From Candidatus Accumulibacter propinquus (GTDB taxonomy: Bacteria; Pseudomonadota; Gammaproteobacteria; Burkholderiales; Rhodocyclaceae), in NCBI GenBank assembly GCA_016714935.1, contig JADKBU010000003.1:62001-126000 (forward strand): a stretch of 64,000 nucleotides of DNA, in the 5' to 3' direction. Both the position numbers and the translations under genes were made by a program. The notes under the pieces were generated by a model. The model was not told the DNA's origin and did not search any database. It saw only the letters and a program-made list of their open reading frames with translations. Positions 1 to 8,236 of the stretch are shown here, one piece after another (within the stretch, counting starts at the first letter, position 1; each line of letters opens with the position of its first letter).

Positions 1-365
1 ACCAGAAAATGCTGCAGGATGCCCGCGGCCATCAACTGGTATACCTTGAAGACCTGGTTTCCGAACGCGGTGACGATTTTCTGGAACGGCATCTGGCGGA
101 CGACGCGGCCGATCCGGCGAAGCTTTTTGAGGAGGGAAACCTGCGCCAACTGCTGGTCCAGGCGATTGAACTGCTGCCGGAGCGGGAGAGGCTGATGATG
201 GCCCTCTACTACGAGCAGGACCTCAATCTGCGCGAGATCGGCGCGGTCCTGGGGGTAACGGAGTCTCGTGCCTGCCAGTTGCACAGTCAGGCGGTGTTGC
301 GCTTGCGCGCCCGCCTGTTTGGTGGGAACGTGACCAAGACGACGAAAGTGGCACGGCATGGATAG
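1..365 (+). CDS. fliA: RNA polymerase sigma factor FliA (sigma-28), C-terminal part only
   Basis: This is the C-terminal part of a flagellar sigma factor; the reading frame is already open at base 3, so the gene begins before the window. The translated part carries the region 4 helix-turn-helix expected for FliA: LPERERLMMALYYEQDLNLREIG is followed by a second helix (VLGVTESRACQLHSQAVLRLR) that would contact the -35 element. FliA directs RNA polymerase to late flagellar and chemotaxis genes and is held inactive by FlgM, whose gene lies at 2648-2923. The stop codon lies inside the start of motC (ATG at 358), an 8-base overlap that implies one transcript. The overlap and the region 4 motif are seen directly; the family is clear. 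Confidence 0.93.
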   Translation, partial: QKMLQDARGHQLVYLEDLVSERGDDFLERHLADDAADPAKLFEEGNLRQLLVQAIELLPERERLMMALYYEQDLNLREIGAVLGVTESRACQLHSQAVLRLRARLFGGNVTKTTKVARHG

Positions 366-1098
366 GATCAGCGTCTTCGGGCTGCTGATCGGTCTGTTGG
401 CGATCATCGGCGGCCAGATCCTGGAGGGTGGCCATATCGGTTCCTTGTCGCAACCCACGGCGATGCTGATTGTGGTCGGTGGTACGCTTGGGGCCGTCAT
501 GTTGCAGAGTCCCTACGCAACCTTTGTGCGTGGCATCCGTATGGTGCGGTGGATCTGGTACCCGCCAGTGGTCAATCATCTGCAGTTGATCCAGCAGGTC
601 TCGGGCTGGAGCCAGGTGTCGCGGCGGGAAGGCTTGCTGGCACTGGACCCCATTGTCAACGAGTTGAAGGACGAGTTTACGCGCAAGGGGCTGCAACTGG
701 TGGTCGACGGCGCCGAGCCCGACCGGCTGCGGGAAGTGATGGAGGTCGAGATCAGCACCTACGAACAGGAAATGAAGTTGTCGGCGCGGATCTGGGAGGC
801 GGCCGGCGGCTACTCGCCAACCATCGGGATTCTTGGTGCGGTGATGGGTTTGATTCAGGTGATGGAGAATTTGTCCGATCCATCCAAACTCGGGGCCGGG
901 ATTGCCGTGGCGTTCGTTGCCACGATCTATGGCGTTGGCCTGGCCAATCTGGTTTTCCTGCCGATGGCCAACAAACTGAAAGCGCATATCAACCGCCTCA
1001 TCGTGCAGAGAGAAATGATTGTCGACGGGCTGGTGGGTATCGCCAACGGCGATAATCCCCGTATCATCGAAAGCCGTCTGCGCGGCTACATCTTCTGA
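358..1098 (+). CDS. motC: Flagellar motor stator protein MotC (MotA family)
   Basis: This 246-residue protein belongs to the MotA/TolQ/ExbB proton-channel family and would form the static ring around the flagellar rotor with MotD. Four membrane segments are visible (near residues 6-22, 33-52, 150-170 and 180-203). The two prolines known to matter in MotA are present at P154 (YSPTIG) and P202 (FLPMANK). The charged cytoplasmic residues of the long loop (RRE at 89-91) match the family's rotor-contacting region. The ATG overlaps the end of fliA. No che genes lie between fliA and motC, unlike the Pseudomonas order. The choice of MotC over MotA rests on pairing with a MotD-type partner and is an inference. 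Confidence 0.9.
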   Translation: MDRISVFGLLIGLLAIIGGQILEGGHIGSLSQPTAMLIVVGGTLGAVMLQSPYATFVRGIRMVRWIWYPPVVNHLQLIQQVSGWSQVSRREGLLALDPIVNELKDEFTRKGLQLVVDGAEPDRLREVMEVEISTYEQEMKLSARIWEAAGGYSPTIGILGAVMGLIQVMENLSDPSKLGAGIAVAFVATIYGVGLANLVFLPMANKLKAHINRLIVQREMIVDGLVGIANGDNPRIIESRLRGYIF

Positions 1099-1220
1099 CG
1101 CCAGTGAAGATTCCAGCTACCCCCAATCATGTTTACCATGATCCCTGTCGGCAGTCCTGGCTTCCGACTCGCGGGGGGAGGGCGATGACCATCTGGCCGA
1201 AGCAACGGTCCAACTGAGCG

Positions 1221-2054
1221 ATGGCACGTCGGCAGCGAGAAGAAGAGAAGGACAATCACGAGCGCTGGCTCGTGTCGTACGCGGATTTCATCACCCTGCT
1301 GTTTGCCTTTTTTGTGGTGATGTACGCGCTCTCCTCGGTGAATGAAGGCAAGTATCGCATTCTGAGCAACTCGATGGTCAGTGCTTTTCGCAATGTCCCC
1401 GTCAACAGCAGTGGAACCGCGCCAATGGTCGTGCCCACCTCGGCGCCGGCCGTGCCGAAGGTCAACCTGACGAGCAAGACGCAGGATGCTGTGAGACAGC
1501 AGCAGCGCGAAAAAATGCGGCATGTTGCGAAGGAGATCCTTGAGGTGATGGCGCCGCTGGTTGAGCAGGGGAAGGTTCGCGTGCTCGAAACCAGCCGCGG
1601 TGTAAGCATAGAAATCAACGACAGCATCCTGTTTTCGCCAGGGCAGGCCCTGCTGCAGCCACCATTGGCAAAAGCCATGCAGTCGGTGGCGGAGGTATTG
1701 GTCGCCTCGGATTTCCCGATCACGATCGAGGGACACACTGATGACCTCCCGATCAAGAATACTCAATTTCCCTCTAACTGGGAACTTTCAGCAGTGCGTG
1801 CGACTACCGTTCTGCGCTTGTTCGCCGATGCCGGCGTAGCGGCAGCGCGTTTGACCGCGATTGGCTACGCCGACACTCGACCGGTCGAGCCCAATGTACT
1901 GGCGGATGGACGGGCTCGCAATCGTCGGGTAACGATTCTGATTGATTCGGAAATTCCCGAAAAGGGCACGGAGGTGAATCTGCAGGGGCAAGCGGCGCAA
2001 CTCAAGCCAGCGACGACGGTTCCCGCTGAGGCGCTGCCGCCATCGAGTCGCTAG
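1221..2054 (+). CDS. motD: Flagellar motor stator protein MotD (MotB family, OmpA-like C-terminus)
   Basis: A 277-residue MotB-type stator subunit. After a short charged N-terminus it has one membrane helix (about residues 18-40) with the proton-carrying aspartate D22 in SYADFITLL. The C-terminal half is an OmpA/peptidoglycan-binding domain with the signatures EGHTDDLPI and NWELS, followed by GYADTRPV and NRRV, which anchors the stator to the cell wall. It follows motC after 122 bases. That gap shows no clear promoter, so the two are probably co-transcribed. The start was chosen because MARRQREEEK is the usual MotD beginning. It ends 4 bases from the end of the convergent flgN. Confidence 0.92.
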   Translation: MARRQREEEKDNHERWLVSYADFITLLFAFFVVMYALSSVNEGKYRILSNSMVSAFRNVPVNSSGTAPMVVPTSAPAVPKVNLTSKTQDAVRQQQREKMRHVAKEILEVMAPLVEQGKVRVLETSRGVSIEINDSILFSPGQALLQPPLAKAMQSVAEVLVASDFPITIEGHTDDLPIKNTQFPSNWELSAVRATTVLRLFADAGVAAARLTAIGYADTRPVEPNVLADGRARNRRVTILIDSEIPEKGTEVNLQGQAAQLKPATTVPAEALPPSSR

Positions 2055-2058
2055 CGGG

Positions 2059-2532
2059 CTAGGCGCGGTCGCTGATCCGCCGAGCGCTCGGTGCCGCGTT
2101 CTGTCCATCCGGGCCATAGAGCGCGAGGGCACCGTTGCCGCCCAGGAGTACTTCAAGGGCCTGCGCGTTGTGGTGCATGCGCAATTGTATGAGGCCGCCA
2201 TTGACACGGTTCAGTTCACGTGCCTGGCTGGCGAGCGACAGCAGCAAGGCCCACGCGGTGCCAGCATCGCACTCGTCGGGGTGGTCTGCCAACCAGGCGG
2301 TTACACCGGAGCGGTCAGCTGCCCGTCCCTCCGCGGCGAGCCATGTGCCGCGCTGCGCCGCGAGGCTGGCGAGCTGCGCGGCAAGTGCATTCTTTTCACC
2401 AACCAGCTCCAGCAACTCATTGACTTCGCCCTTTATGAGCATTTGCTGCTCCTGTTCGAGCAACGCCACGAAAACTTGCACGACGGCGATTTCGGCCGCG
2501 ACTGTCTGCTGGAACACCGCCGCGCTAGCCAT
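2059..2532 (-). CDS. flgN: Flagellar export chaperone FlgN
   Basis: A 157-residue largely alpha-helical protein of the FlgN family, the cytoplasmic chaperone for the hook-filament junction proteins FlgK and FlgL, both encoded in this window. The sequence has the FlgN features of a long helical hairpin (LLEQEQQMLIKGEVNELLELV) and a C-terminal amphipathic helix (LNRVNGGLIQLRMHHNAQAL). The start at 2532 (MASAAVF) is preceded by GGTGGAAACC. A longer frame back to 2664 exists, but it would overlap flgM and adds non-conserved residues. It lies immediately downstream of flgM and presumably shares its sigma-28 promoter. Confidence 0.85.
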   Translation of the reverse strand: MASAAVFQQTVAAEIAVVQVFVALLEQEQQMLIKGEVNELLELVGEKNALAAQLASLAAQRGTWLAAEGRAADRSGVTAWLADHPDECDAGTAWALLLSLASQARELNRVNGGLIQLRMHHNAQALEVLLGGNGALALYGPDGQNAAPSARRISDRA

Positions 2533-2647
2533 CAGGTTTCCACCGAATAGGCTGGCAACCGGCAAGACGGGTTTCGAACTGATCGAGGGGACGCGGACAG
2601 AGGTAACTGGCGACCACTCGCAGACCCGGCGGGGCCCGGAGATGACC

Positions 2648-2923
2648 TCACCGCTGCGACCCAACGAGTTCGCTGGCGGAGGCGATCAGGCGGTCGGCAA
2701 TCGCCCCGGTGTTGATCGTGAAACGGCCCTCGGAGATGGCTTGCCTGATTTCAGCCACCCGGCCGGCATCGAAAGTCTGTGCTTCCGCGGGTGCCTGCAG
2801 TTGAGCGGCAAGCGCACTCAGATGAACTTCCGCCGCAGCGCCTGCTGCAGGCTGGGCGATGGTTGTGCGATTGCGCGTCTCGCTGACAGTGCTCGCAGTT
2901 GTGGTTGTGCTGTCGATCTTCAC
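2648..2923 (-). CDS. flgM: Anti-sigma-28 factor FlgM
   Basis: A 91-residue anti-sigma factor that binds FliA until the hook is complete and FlgM is exported. The GTG start at 2923 gives the typical MKIDSTTT opening and has AAAGGG 7 bases upstream. The N-terminal half is low-complexity and Thr/Ala-rich, as expected for the disordered export part. The C-terminal helices (FDAGRVAEIRQAISEGRFTI and TGAIADRLIASASEL) are the conserved FliA-binding region. A strong sigma-28 promoter lies just upstream (2958-2984), giving FliA-dependent feedback on its own inhibitor. A longer frame to 3016 would run over that promoter and is not favoured. Confidence 0.92.
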   Translation of the reverse strand: MKIDSTTTTASTVSETRNRTTIAQPAAGAAAEVHLSALAAQLQAPAEAQTFDAGRVAEIRQAISEGRFTINTGAIADRLIASASELVGSQR

Positions 2924-2957
2924 GGTCGTGCCCTTTGAACGGTTGTACTCAATCCAA

Positions 2958-2984
2958 GTATCGGCGAGGTACGGCAAAACTTTA
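2958..2984 (-). promoter_or_regulatory. Sigma-28 (FliA) promoter of flgMN
   Basis: On the minus strand this reads TAAAGTTT, then 11 bases, then GCCGATAC. It matches the sigma-28 consensus TAAAGTTT-N11-GCCGATAA at 15 of 16 positions with exact spacing. It lies 34 bases upstream of the flgM GTG, in the 90-base gap after flgA. Confidence 0.9.
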
Positions 2985-3012
2985 ACATTATTCTTCCTGC
3001 TGCAGCAAAAGC

Positions 3013-3717
3013 TCAATAGGCCACTTCAACAATGCCACCGTTACGGGCGATGCCGCTGACCACCTGGCCGGAGGCCGTCCGCGCCTGAACAATCTGCCCG
3101 TCAGTGGCGTTGTTCAGTGCCTTTCCCTCGTTGCTGACAGTGAAGCCGGTGCCCGTCGTCAACAGTCTGACACTTTGTCCCTGTTGAACAGCCCAGGCGG
3201 CAATCAGCACGTCACCACGCAGCGGTTGACCGGCAGCGACGCCGTTCCTGACCGTCTTGCCAATGGCCTGTGCCGGGTCGGTCAGGATACTGGCCGGCAG
3301 AGCGCCGAGATCACCGCTTTGAGTCACCACGTCGGTGGTGGTCACGATCTGGCCCGGCGTCAGCCGACGCGCAGTGAGCAGATAGTTTCCCGCGATCCGC
3401 ACCTGCACGGGTACATAAACGGTCCATGCACTGGGGCCTAGGCAACGAATCCCGACCGTCGCGTTGCCCCAGAGCCGGCTGCCTGGTGGCAGGAAGGGTT
3501 CAAACGCACTGCATGCGGCAAGCTGGGTATGTTGATCAAGTTTGCCGATGCTATAACTGACCTTGCCCGGCAGTCCTTGTGTCTGGATCCGCAGGTAGTG
3601 GTCCAGTGCAGTGGGCAACGAAGTCTGGGCGTCTACCGTATTGCTCATCGCCGCCGACAGCAAGGCCAGTAGTCTCAGCAGGCTGCCAAGGCGTTTTCGG
3701 GTTCGAGCAATGCACAT
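3013..3717 (-). CDS. flgA: Flagella basal body P-ring formation protein FlgA
   Basis: A periplasmic chaperone of about 234 residues that helps FlgI assemble into the P-ring. The start at 3717 gives a convincing signal peptide (MCIARTRKRLGSLL, then LLALLSAAMSNTVDA). The C-terminal part is the SAF-like ChapFlgA domain, with YLLTARRLTPGQIVTTTDV and GKTVRNGVAAGQPL followed by the closing GIARNGGIVEV. The open frame continues to 3879, but the extra 54 residues would sit in front of the signal peptide and cover the flgB promoter region, so they are probably not translated. flgA is divergent from flgB and ends 90 bases before flgM. Confidence 0.9.
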   Translation of the reverse strand: MCIARTRKRLGSLLRLLALLSAAMSNTVDAQTSLPTALDHYLRIQTQGLPGKVSYSIGKLDQHTQLAACSAFEPFLPPGSRLWGNATVGIRCLGPSAWTVYVPVQVRIAGNYLLTARRLTPGQIVTTTDVVTQSGDLGALPASILTDPAQAIGKTVRNGVAAGQPLRGDVLIAAWAVQQGQSVRLLTTGTGFTVSNEGKALNNATDGQIVQARTASGQVVSGIARNGGIVEVAY

Positions 3718-3787
3718 CCCGACATTCTGCCTGAATCTGTGCCCTGGGCGAAGGATGAAGTCCAGTTGAGGCGATGCTTTGGGGCCG

Positions 3788-3815
3788 CCGGCAATATTTG
3801 CCGGAAGTCCGGCAA
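3788..3815. repeat. Cluster of three CCGGCAA/TTGCCGG half-sites between flgA and flgB
   Basis: Within 28 bases the 7-mer CCGGCAA occurs at 3788-3794, its complement TTGCCGG at 3798-3804, and CCGGCAA again at 3809-3815. This makes two adjacent perfect dyads with 3- and 4-base spacers (the second extends to 8 bp with a 2-base spacer). The cluster lies about 65 bases upstream of the flgB sigma-54 promoter, in the divergent flgA-flgB region, where an operator or enhancer site would be expected. No function is demonstrated. Confidence 0.4.
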
Positions 3816-3878
3816 CTACCGACGTGGTGCTGGAGCTAGTGGGCATCGGCTGCGTTGCCTGTTGCTGCGAAAGAGCCA

Positions 3879-3894
3879 CGGCACGAGAATTGCT
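3879..3894 (+). promoter_or_regulatory. Sigma-54 promoter of the flgB operon
   Basis: The sequence cGGCACG-AGAA-TTGCT matches the RpoN consensus TGGCACG-N4-TTGC(A/T) at every position but the first. The -24 GG is at 3880-3881 and the -12 GC at 3892-3893, with the required 10 bases between. It lies 35 bases upstream of the flgB ATG. The activator is probably the FleR/FlrC protein encoded at 27275-28648. Confidence 0.9.
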
Positions 3895-3929
3895 TTGTAC
3901 TTTGCATCAAATCGCCTGGCGAGGTCCCC

Positions 3930-4331
3930 ATGGTCAACAAGCTTGACAGTGCATTCTTCCTGCAGCAGCAGGCGCTTACCCTGCGCGCCAATCGACAGCA
4001 GGTGCTGGCGGGGAATATTGCCAACGCCGACACGCCGCATTATCAGGCCAGGGACTTCGACTTTGCGACCGCGCTGCAGAAGGCGGTCAGCGGTGGCGGT
4101 GAAGGCAGCTTGCGGCTGGCTGTCACCGCGGCGGGGCACTTGCCCGGGAGTGCGGAGTCGGTTCCGGTGCCATTGATGTATCGCCAGGTCACGCAGGCGA
4201 GTGCCGACGGTAACAGCGTCGAAATGGATGTCGAGCGTGCCCAGTTTGCCGAGAACGCGATCCACTACGAGGCCGGGATGACTTTCCTCAGCGGCAAGAT
4301 CAAGACCCTGCTCGCCGCGCTACAGGCGTAA
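3930..4331 (+). CDS. flgB: Flagellar basal body rod protein FlgB
   Basis: A 133-residue proximal rod protein, first gene of the hook-basal-body operon. It has the N-terminal flagellar rod motif RANRQQVLAGNIANADTPHY and the conserved C-terminal helix (NAIHYEAGMTFLSGKIKTLLAAL) used in rod packing. The ATG at 3930 is preceded by GCGAGG and lies 35 bases after the sigma-54 promoter. An in-frame upstream ATG at 3855 lies before the promoter and is not credible. FlgC follows after 5 bases. Confidence 0.95.
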   Translation: MVNKLDSAFFLQQQALTLRANRQQVLAGNIANADTPHYQARDFDFATALQKAVSGGGEGSLRLAVTAAGHLPGSAESVPVPLMYRQVTQASADGNSVEMDVERAQFAENAIHYEAGMTFLSGKIKTLLAALQA

Positions 4332-4336
4332 TCACG

Positions 4337-4741
4337 ATGAGCATTTTCAACACTTTTCACGTAGCGGGCAGTGCGCTGACCGCGCAGTCGATGCGCCTCA
4401 ACGCGGTTGCCAGCAACCTGGCAAACGCGGACAGTGTGGTGAGTTCCGACGGCAAACCTTATCGCGCCAAACAGGTGGTTTTTGCGGCCACGCCGATGGG
4501 CAGTGCCGCGGCACAAGGGGTCCGTGTCACCCAGGTGGTCGAGGACAGCAGCCCGGCGCGCATGGTATATGACCCACGCAATCCGGTTGCGGACGATAAA
4601 GGCTACGTCGCCATGCCCAACGTGAGTGTGGTCGACGAAATGACCAACATGATCTCGGCTTCGCGCTCGTACCAGACCAACGCCGAAGTGATGAACACGG
4701 CCAAACAACTGTTGCTGAAGACGTTGACCCTCGGCCAGTAG
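4337..4741 (+). CDS. flgC: Flagellar basal body rod protein FlgC
   Basis: A 134-residue rod subunit. The N-terminus has the family motif SALTAQSMRLNAVASNLANA and the C-terminus has NVSVVDEMTNMISASRSYQTNAEVMNTAK, the paired helices of axial flagellar proteins. It is exported through the flagellar type III apparatus without a cleaved signal. It lies 5 bases after flgB, and flgD starts 24 bases further on with a GGAG site. Confidence 0.95.
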   Translation: MSIFNTFHVAGSALTAQSMRLNAVASNLANADSVVSSDGKPYRAKQVVFAATPMGSAAAQGVRVTQVVEDSSPARMVYDPRNPVADDKGYVAMPNVSVVDEMTNMISASRSYQTNAEVMNTAKQLLLKTLTLGQ

Positions 4742-4765
4742 ATCTAGAACATCAAGGAGAAACAA

Positions 4766-5455
4766 ATGGCAGCCGTACAATCAAGCACCGCAGCCAGCGA
4801 CATTTTTGCCGCGCTCAACGCTCAGGCCAAAGGTAGCAGCACGGTGGATGATGCGACCTCGACGAGTGAGGCCGTGCAGAATCGCTTTCTGAAGTTGCTG
4901 GTCACGCAACTGAAGAACCAGGATCCCCTCAACCCCCTCGACAACGCTGCGGTAACCACCCAGATTTCGCAAATCAATACGGTGACCGGTATCGAGAAAC
5001 TCAACGCCACGCTGGAAACCTTGCTGAACACCTACAACGAGGGTCAGGCGATGCAGGCTGCGGGTCTGATCGGCAAGAGCGTCATGGTGGCCGGGTCAAA
5101 GCTGGCCCTGGCCGACGGTGAAGCCATTGGCGGCGTCAATCTGGCCGGGGCAGCCGACAGCGTGAAGCTGACCATTCTCGATGCCGCCGGCAAGGTCGTG
5201 CAAAGTCAGGCGCTGGGTGCGCGCGAAGCAGGCAGCTTTGCCTTCGATTGGGATGGCAAGACCGATGCCGGGAGCATCGCGCCGGCGGGTAACTACACAT
5301 TCAAGGTGGATGCCGTGCGCGGCGGGGAAAAAGTGGCTGCAGAAGCCTTGCAGATTGGTACGGTTTCTGCTTTGGTCAAAGGGAAGGCCGGCTTTCAGCT
5401 TGAACTCGGCGGGCAGGGAAGAGTGGATTTTGACAAGGTTGAACAGATTCTTTAG
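4766..5455 (+). CDS. flgD: Flagellar hook capping protein FlgD
   Basis: A 229-residue scaffold that caps the growing hook and is later replaced by FlgK. The N-terminal export region contains the signature FLKLLVTQLKNQDPLNPLDN, followed by QISQINTVTGIEKLN. The C-terminal half is the FlgD Ig/tudor-like part (AGSFAFDWDGKTDAG and GNYTFKVDA). AAGGAGAAACAA precedes the ATG. Gene order is the standard flgB-C-D-E. Confidence 0.95.
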   Translation: MAAVQSSTAASDIFAALNAQAKGSSTVDDATSTSEAVQNRFLKLLVTQLKNQDPLNPLDNAAVTTQISQINTVTGIEKLNATLETLLNTYNEGQAMQAAGLIGKSVMVAGSKLALADGEAIGGVNLAGAADSVKLTILDAAGKVVQSQALGAREAGSFAFDWDGKTDAGSIAPAGNYTFKVDAVRGGEKVAAEALQIGTVSALVKGKAGFQLELGGQGRVDFDKVEQIL

Positions 5456-5469
5456 AAGCGAGGAGCAAA

Positions 5470-6657
5470 ATGAGTTTCCAACAGGGTTTGAGTGGTCTGG
5501 ATGCGTCATCCGCAGCGCTGGATGTAATCGGCAACAATGTGGCGAACGCCAGCACGGTCGGTTTCAAGAGTGGGAGCGCACATTTCGCGGATCTCTACGC
5601 CGCGTCCCTGGGTATTGTTGGCGCTTCGCAGGTGGGCATTGGCGTGGACGTCGCGGCGATCCAGCAACAGTTTACCCAGGGGAACGTCACGACCACCAAC
5701 AACCCGCTTGATCTGGCGATCAATGGTGGTGGATTTTTTCGCGTGAGCAATGCTGGGGACATCACCTACACGCGCAATGGTCAGTTTCACCTCGACAAAG
5801 AGGGTTACGTGATCAACGACCAGAACCTTCGTCTGACCGGAAACACGGCTACGAACGGCGTGATTTCGTCGAACCTCGGCGAACTGCAACTGTCCACCAG
5901 CCAGATTGCACCGGTTGCAACGAGCACCATTGACGGGAACCTCAATCTCGACGCACGGCTGGCGGTCGGTGAAAGTTACTCGACAGCGCTGCCCGTCTTC
6001 GACTCACTGGGCGAGTCGCACATTCTGACCACTTCATACCTTCGCCAAACGCTCTCACCATCGACCTGGCTTGTCTCCGCCACCCTGGACAATGCGACCC
6101 CGTCAGGCAGCCGATCTTATACTAGCACTCTGACGTTCGACTCATCGGGTCAGTTGGACCCCTTGGAAACAACACTCAGTGGTCTTTCTTGGACCCCGAC
6201 TAACGGGGCCGCACCATTGGCGCCAAGCATCAATTTCGAGGGCACGACCCAATACGGCAGTGAATCGGCCGTCAACAGCTTGAAGCAGGACGGATACACC
6301 ACCGGGAGTCTGGTGGGTATTGGCGTCGGCAGCGACGGCAAGCTCAGCGGGCGCTACAGCAATGGTCAGACGCAGGAACTGGGGCAGGTCGTGCTCGCCA
6401 CTTTCGCCAACCCGAACGGCCTGCTGAATCTCGGCAACAATCAGTGGAGCCTGAGCTCGGTTTCCGGTCCGGAGTTGCTTGCTGCGCCGGGAACTGGCGG
6501 GCGCGGTGTCATCCAGTCCTCGGCGGTGGAAGACTCTAACGTTGATCTGACCAATGAACTGGTCGACATGATTACCGCCCAGCGTAACTACCAGGCCAAT
6601 GCGCAAACGATCAAGACCCAGGATGCGATCATGCAGACCCTGTTGAACCTGCGCTAG
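5470..6657 (+). CDS. flgE: Flagellar hook protein FlgE
   Basis: A 395-residue hook subunit. It starts with GLSGLDASSAALDVIGNNVANASTVGFK, the N-terminal axial helix motif, and has the TNNPLDLAINGGGFFRV motif of the D1 domain. It ends with ELVDMITAQRNYQANAQTIKTQD and MQTLLNL. Length is normal for a hook protein. A GAGG site lies 6 bases before the ATG, and flgF follows after 29 bases. Confidence 0.96.
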   Translation: MSFQQGLSGLDASSAALDVIGNNVANASTVGFKSGSAHFADLYAASLGIVGASQVGIGVDVAAIQQQFTQGNVTTTNNPLDLAINGGGFFRVSNAGDITYTRNGQFHLDKEGYVINDQNLRLTGNTATNGVISSNLGELQLSTSQIAPVATSTIDGNLNLDARLAVGESYSTALPVFDSLGESHILTTSYLRQTLSPSTWLVSATLDNATPSGSRSYTSTLTFDSSGQLDPLETTLSGLSWTPTNGAAPLAPSINFEGTTQYGSESAVNSLKQDGYTTGSLVGIGVGSDGKLSGRYSNGQTQELGQVVLATFANPNGLLNLGNNQWSLSSVSGPELLAAPGTGGRGVIQSSAVEDSNVDLTNELVDMITAQRNYQANAQTIKTQDAIMQTLLNLR

Positions 6658-6686
6658 GTGGCTGACCAGAGCGCGGAGGGGGAGCC

Positions 6687-7436
6687 ATGGATCGCCTGAT
6701 CTACACGGCAATGAGCGGCGCCAAGCAGATCTTTCTGCAACAGGCTGGCGTGGCGCAGAATCTGGCCAATGCCGCGACGGTCGGCTATCGGGCCATGGAG
6801 AACCGCTTTCGTGCCGTTCCGGTGCTGGGTTCGGGGGCGCCGACGCGCGCCTTCGCGGCCGATGCCTCGGTGGCCAATGTCTTCGAACAGGGGCCGCTGA
6901 TGACCACCGGCCGACCGCTCGACGTTGCTGTCCAGGGTGCCGGCTGGATCGCCGTGCAAGGGGCAGACGGTGGCGAAGCGTATACTCGTGCCGGCAATCT
7001 CAAGACCGATGCCAATGGCGTGCTGCAGACCAGTTCCGGCTTCAACGTGCTTGGCGAGGGTGGGCCGATTTCGCTGCCACCGGACAACAACATCGCCATC
7101 GCCCCGGATGGGACGGTGTCGAGCATCCCGAGGATTGGCGCCGGCGCAATCAACAACGCCAGTGTCGTTGGTCGCATCAAACTCGTCAATCCTCCGGAAA
7201 TCGATCTGGTGCGTGGTGACGACGGGCTGTTCCGTACCCGCAACGGTGTCCCCGCGGTCGCCGACGAGAACGTGAAACTCGCCGCCGAGGCGCTGGAAGG
7301 GAGCAACGTCAATTCGGTCGATGCGATGGTCAGGATGATCAGCCTGGCACGACAATTCGAGATGCAGATCAAGATGTTGCAGACGGCTGATGCGAATGCG
7401 CGGGCAGCCAGTCAGATTCTCACCATCAGCGCCTGA
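6687..7436 (+). CDS. flgF: Flagellar basal body rod protein FlgF
   Basis: A 249-residue rod protein. Evidence includes the N-terminal MDRLIYTAMSGAKQIFLQQ, the GRPLDVAVQGAGWIAVQ motif shared by FlgE/F/G, and the C-terminal NVNSVDAMVRMISLARQFEMQIKMLQTAD. It sits in its usual place between flgE and flgG. A GGAGGGGGAGCC run gives a strong ribosome site. Confidence 0.95.
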   Translation: MDRLIYTAMSGAKQIFLQQAGVAQNLANAATVGYRAMENRFRAVPVLGSGAPTRAFAADASVANVFEQGPLMTTGRPLDVAVQGAGWIAVQGADGGEAYTRAGNLKTDANGVLQTSSGFNVLGEGGPISLPPDNNIAIAPDGTVSSIPRIGAGAINNASVVGRIKLVNPPEIDLVRGDDGLFRTRNGVPAVADENVKLAAEALEGSNVNSVDAMVRMISLARQFEMQIKMLQTADANARAASQILTISA

Positions 7437-7446
7437 TAGGACTCCC

Positions 7447-8229
7447 ATGATCCGTTCGTTATGGACTGCCAGCACCGGACTCAACGCCCAACAGGTGCAG
7501 ATCGACATCATCGCCAACAACCTGGCGAACGTCAGCACCAACGGCTTCAAGCAGGCGCGTGGTATCTTCGCCGACCTCCTGTATCAGACGCTGCGCCAGC
7601 CGGGTGCCCAGTCGTCACAAACGACCCAGATTCCCGATGGCTTGCAGATCGGCCTGGGGACGATACCGGTGTCCACGGGGCGAATCTTTACGCAGGGGTC
7701 GTTGCAGCAAACCGGCAACAGCCTGGACATGGCGATCGACGGTGCCGGCTTCTTTCAGGTGTTACTGCCCGATGGGACGACCGGGTATACGCGTGATGGA
7801 TCGTTCCAGAAGGACAATCAGGGGCAGATCGTCACGGCCAATGGCTATCCCTTGCAGCCGGCGATCACCATTCCTCAGAACGCCCTGACCATCACTGTCG
7901 GTACCGATGGGATCGTCAGCATCACGCAGCCGGGTTCTGCAGCGACGGTGCAGATCGGGACCATCCAGGTGGCGACGTTCATCAACAATGGGGGTCTGCA
8001 GAGCGTCGGCGAGAACCTCTACCTGGAGACCGCGTCGAGTGGAACACCGACGCCCAATACTCCAGGCAGCAATGGTTCGGGAGTCGTGCTGCAGAATTAC
8101 GTGGAGGCGTCCAACGTCAATGTTGCGCAGGAACTGGTGATGATGATTCAGACGCAGCGCGCTTACGAGCTGAACTCCAAAGTCGTCTCGACTTCGGATC
8201 AGATGCTGGCGCGTCTGACACAGTTGTAG
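7447..8229 (+). CDS. flgG: Flagellar distal rod protein FlgG
   Basis: A 260-residue distal rod subunit. MIRSLWTASTGLNAQQVQ is the family's standard beginning, which fixes the start at 7447 rather than an upstream in-frame ATG at 7390 inside flgF. DIIANNLANVSTNGFK, NSLDMAIDGAGFFQV and the C-terminal EASNVNVAQELVMMIQTQRAYELNSK are all present. It is 10 bases after flgF and 7 bases before flgH. Confidence 0.96.
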   Translation: MIRSLWTASTGLNAQQVQIDIIANNLANVSTNGFKQARGIFADLLYQTLRQPGAQSSQTTQIPDGLQIGLGTIPVSTGRIFTQGSLQQTGNSLDMAIDGAGFFQVLLPDGTTGYTRDGSFQKDNQGQIVTANGYPLQPAITIPQNALTITVGTDGIVSITQPGSAATVQIGTIQVATFINNGGLQSVGENLYLETASSGTPTPNTPGSNGSGVVLQNYVEASNVNVAQELVMMIQTQRAYELNSKVVSTSDQMLARLTQL

Positions 8230-8236
8230 GCGGCGC

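Noticed and set aside
3718..3879. N-terminal extension of FlgA
   Set aside because: It would put 54 residues ahead of a good signal peptide and overlap the flgB control region.
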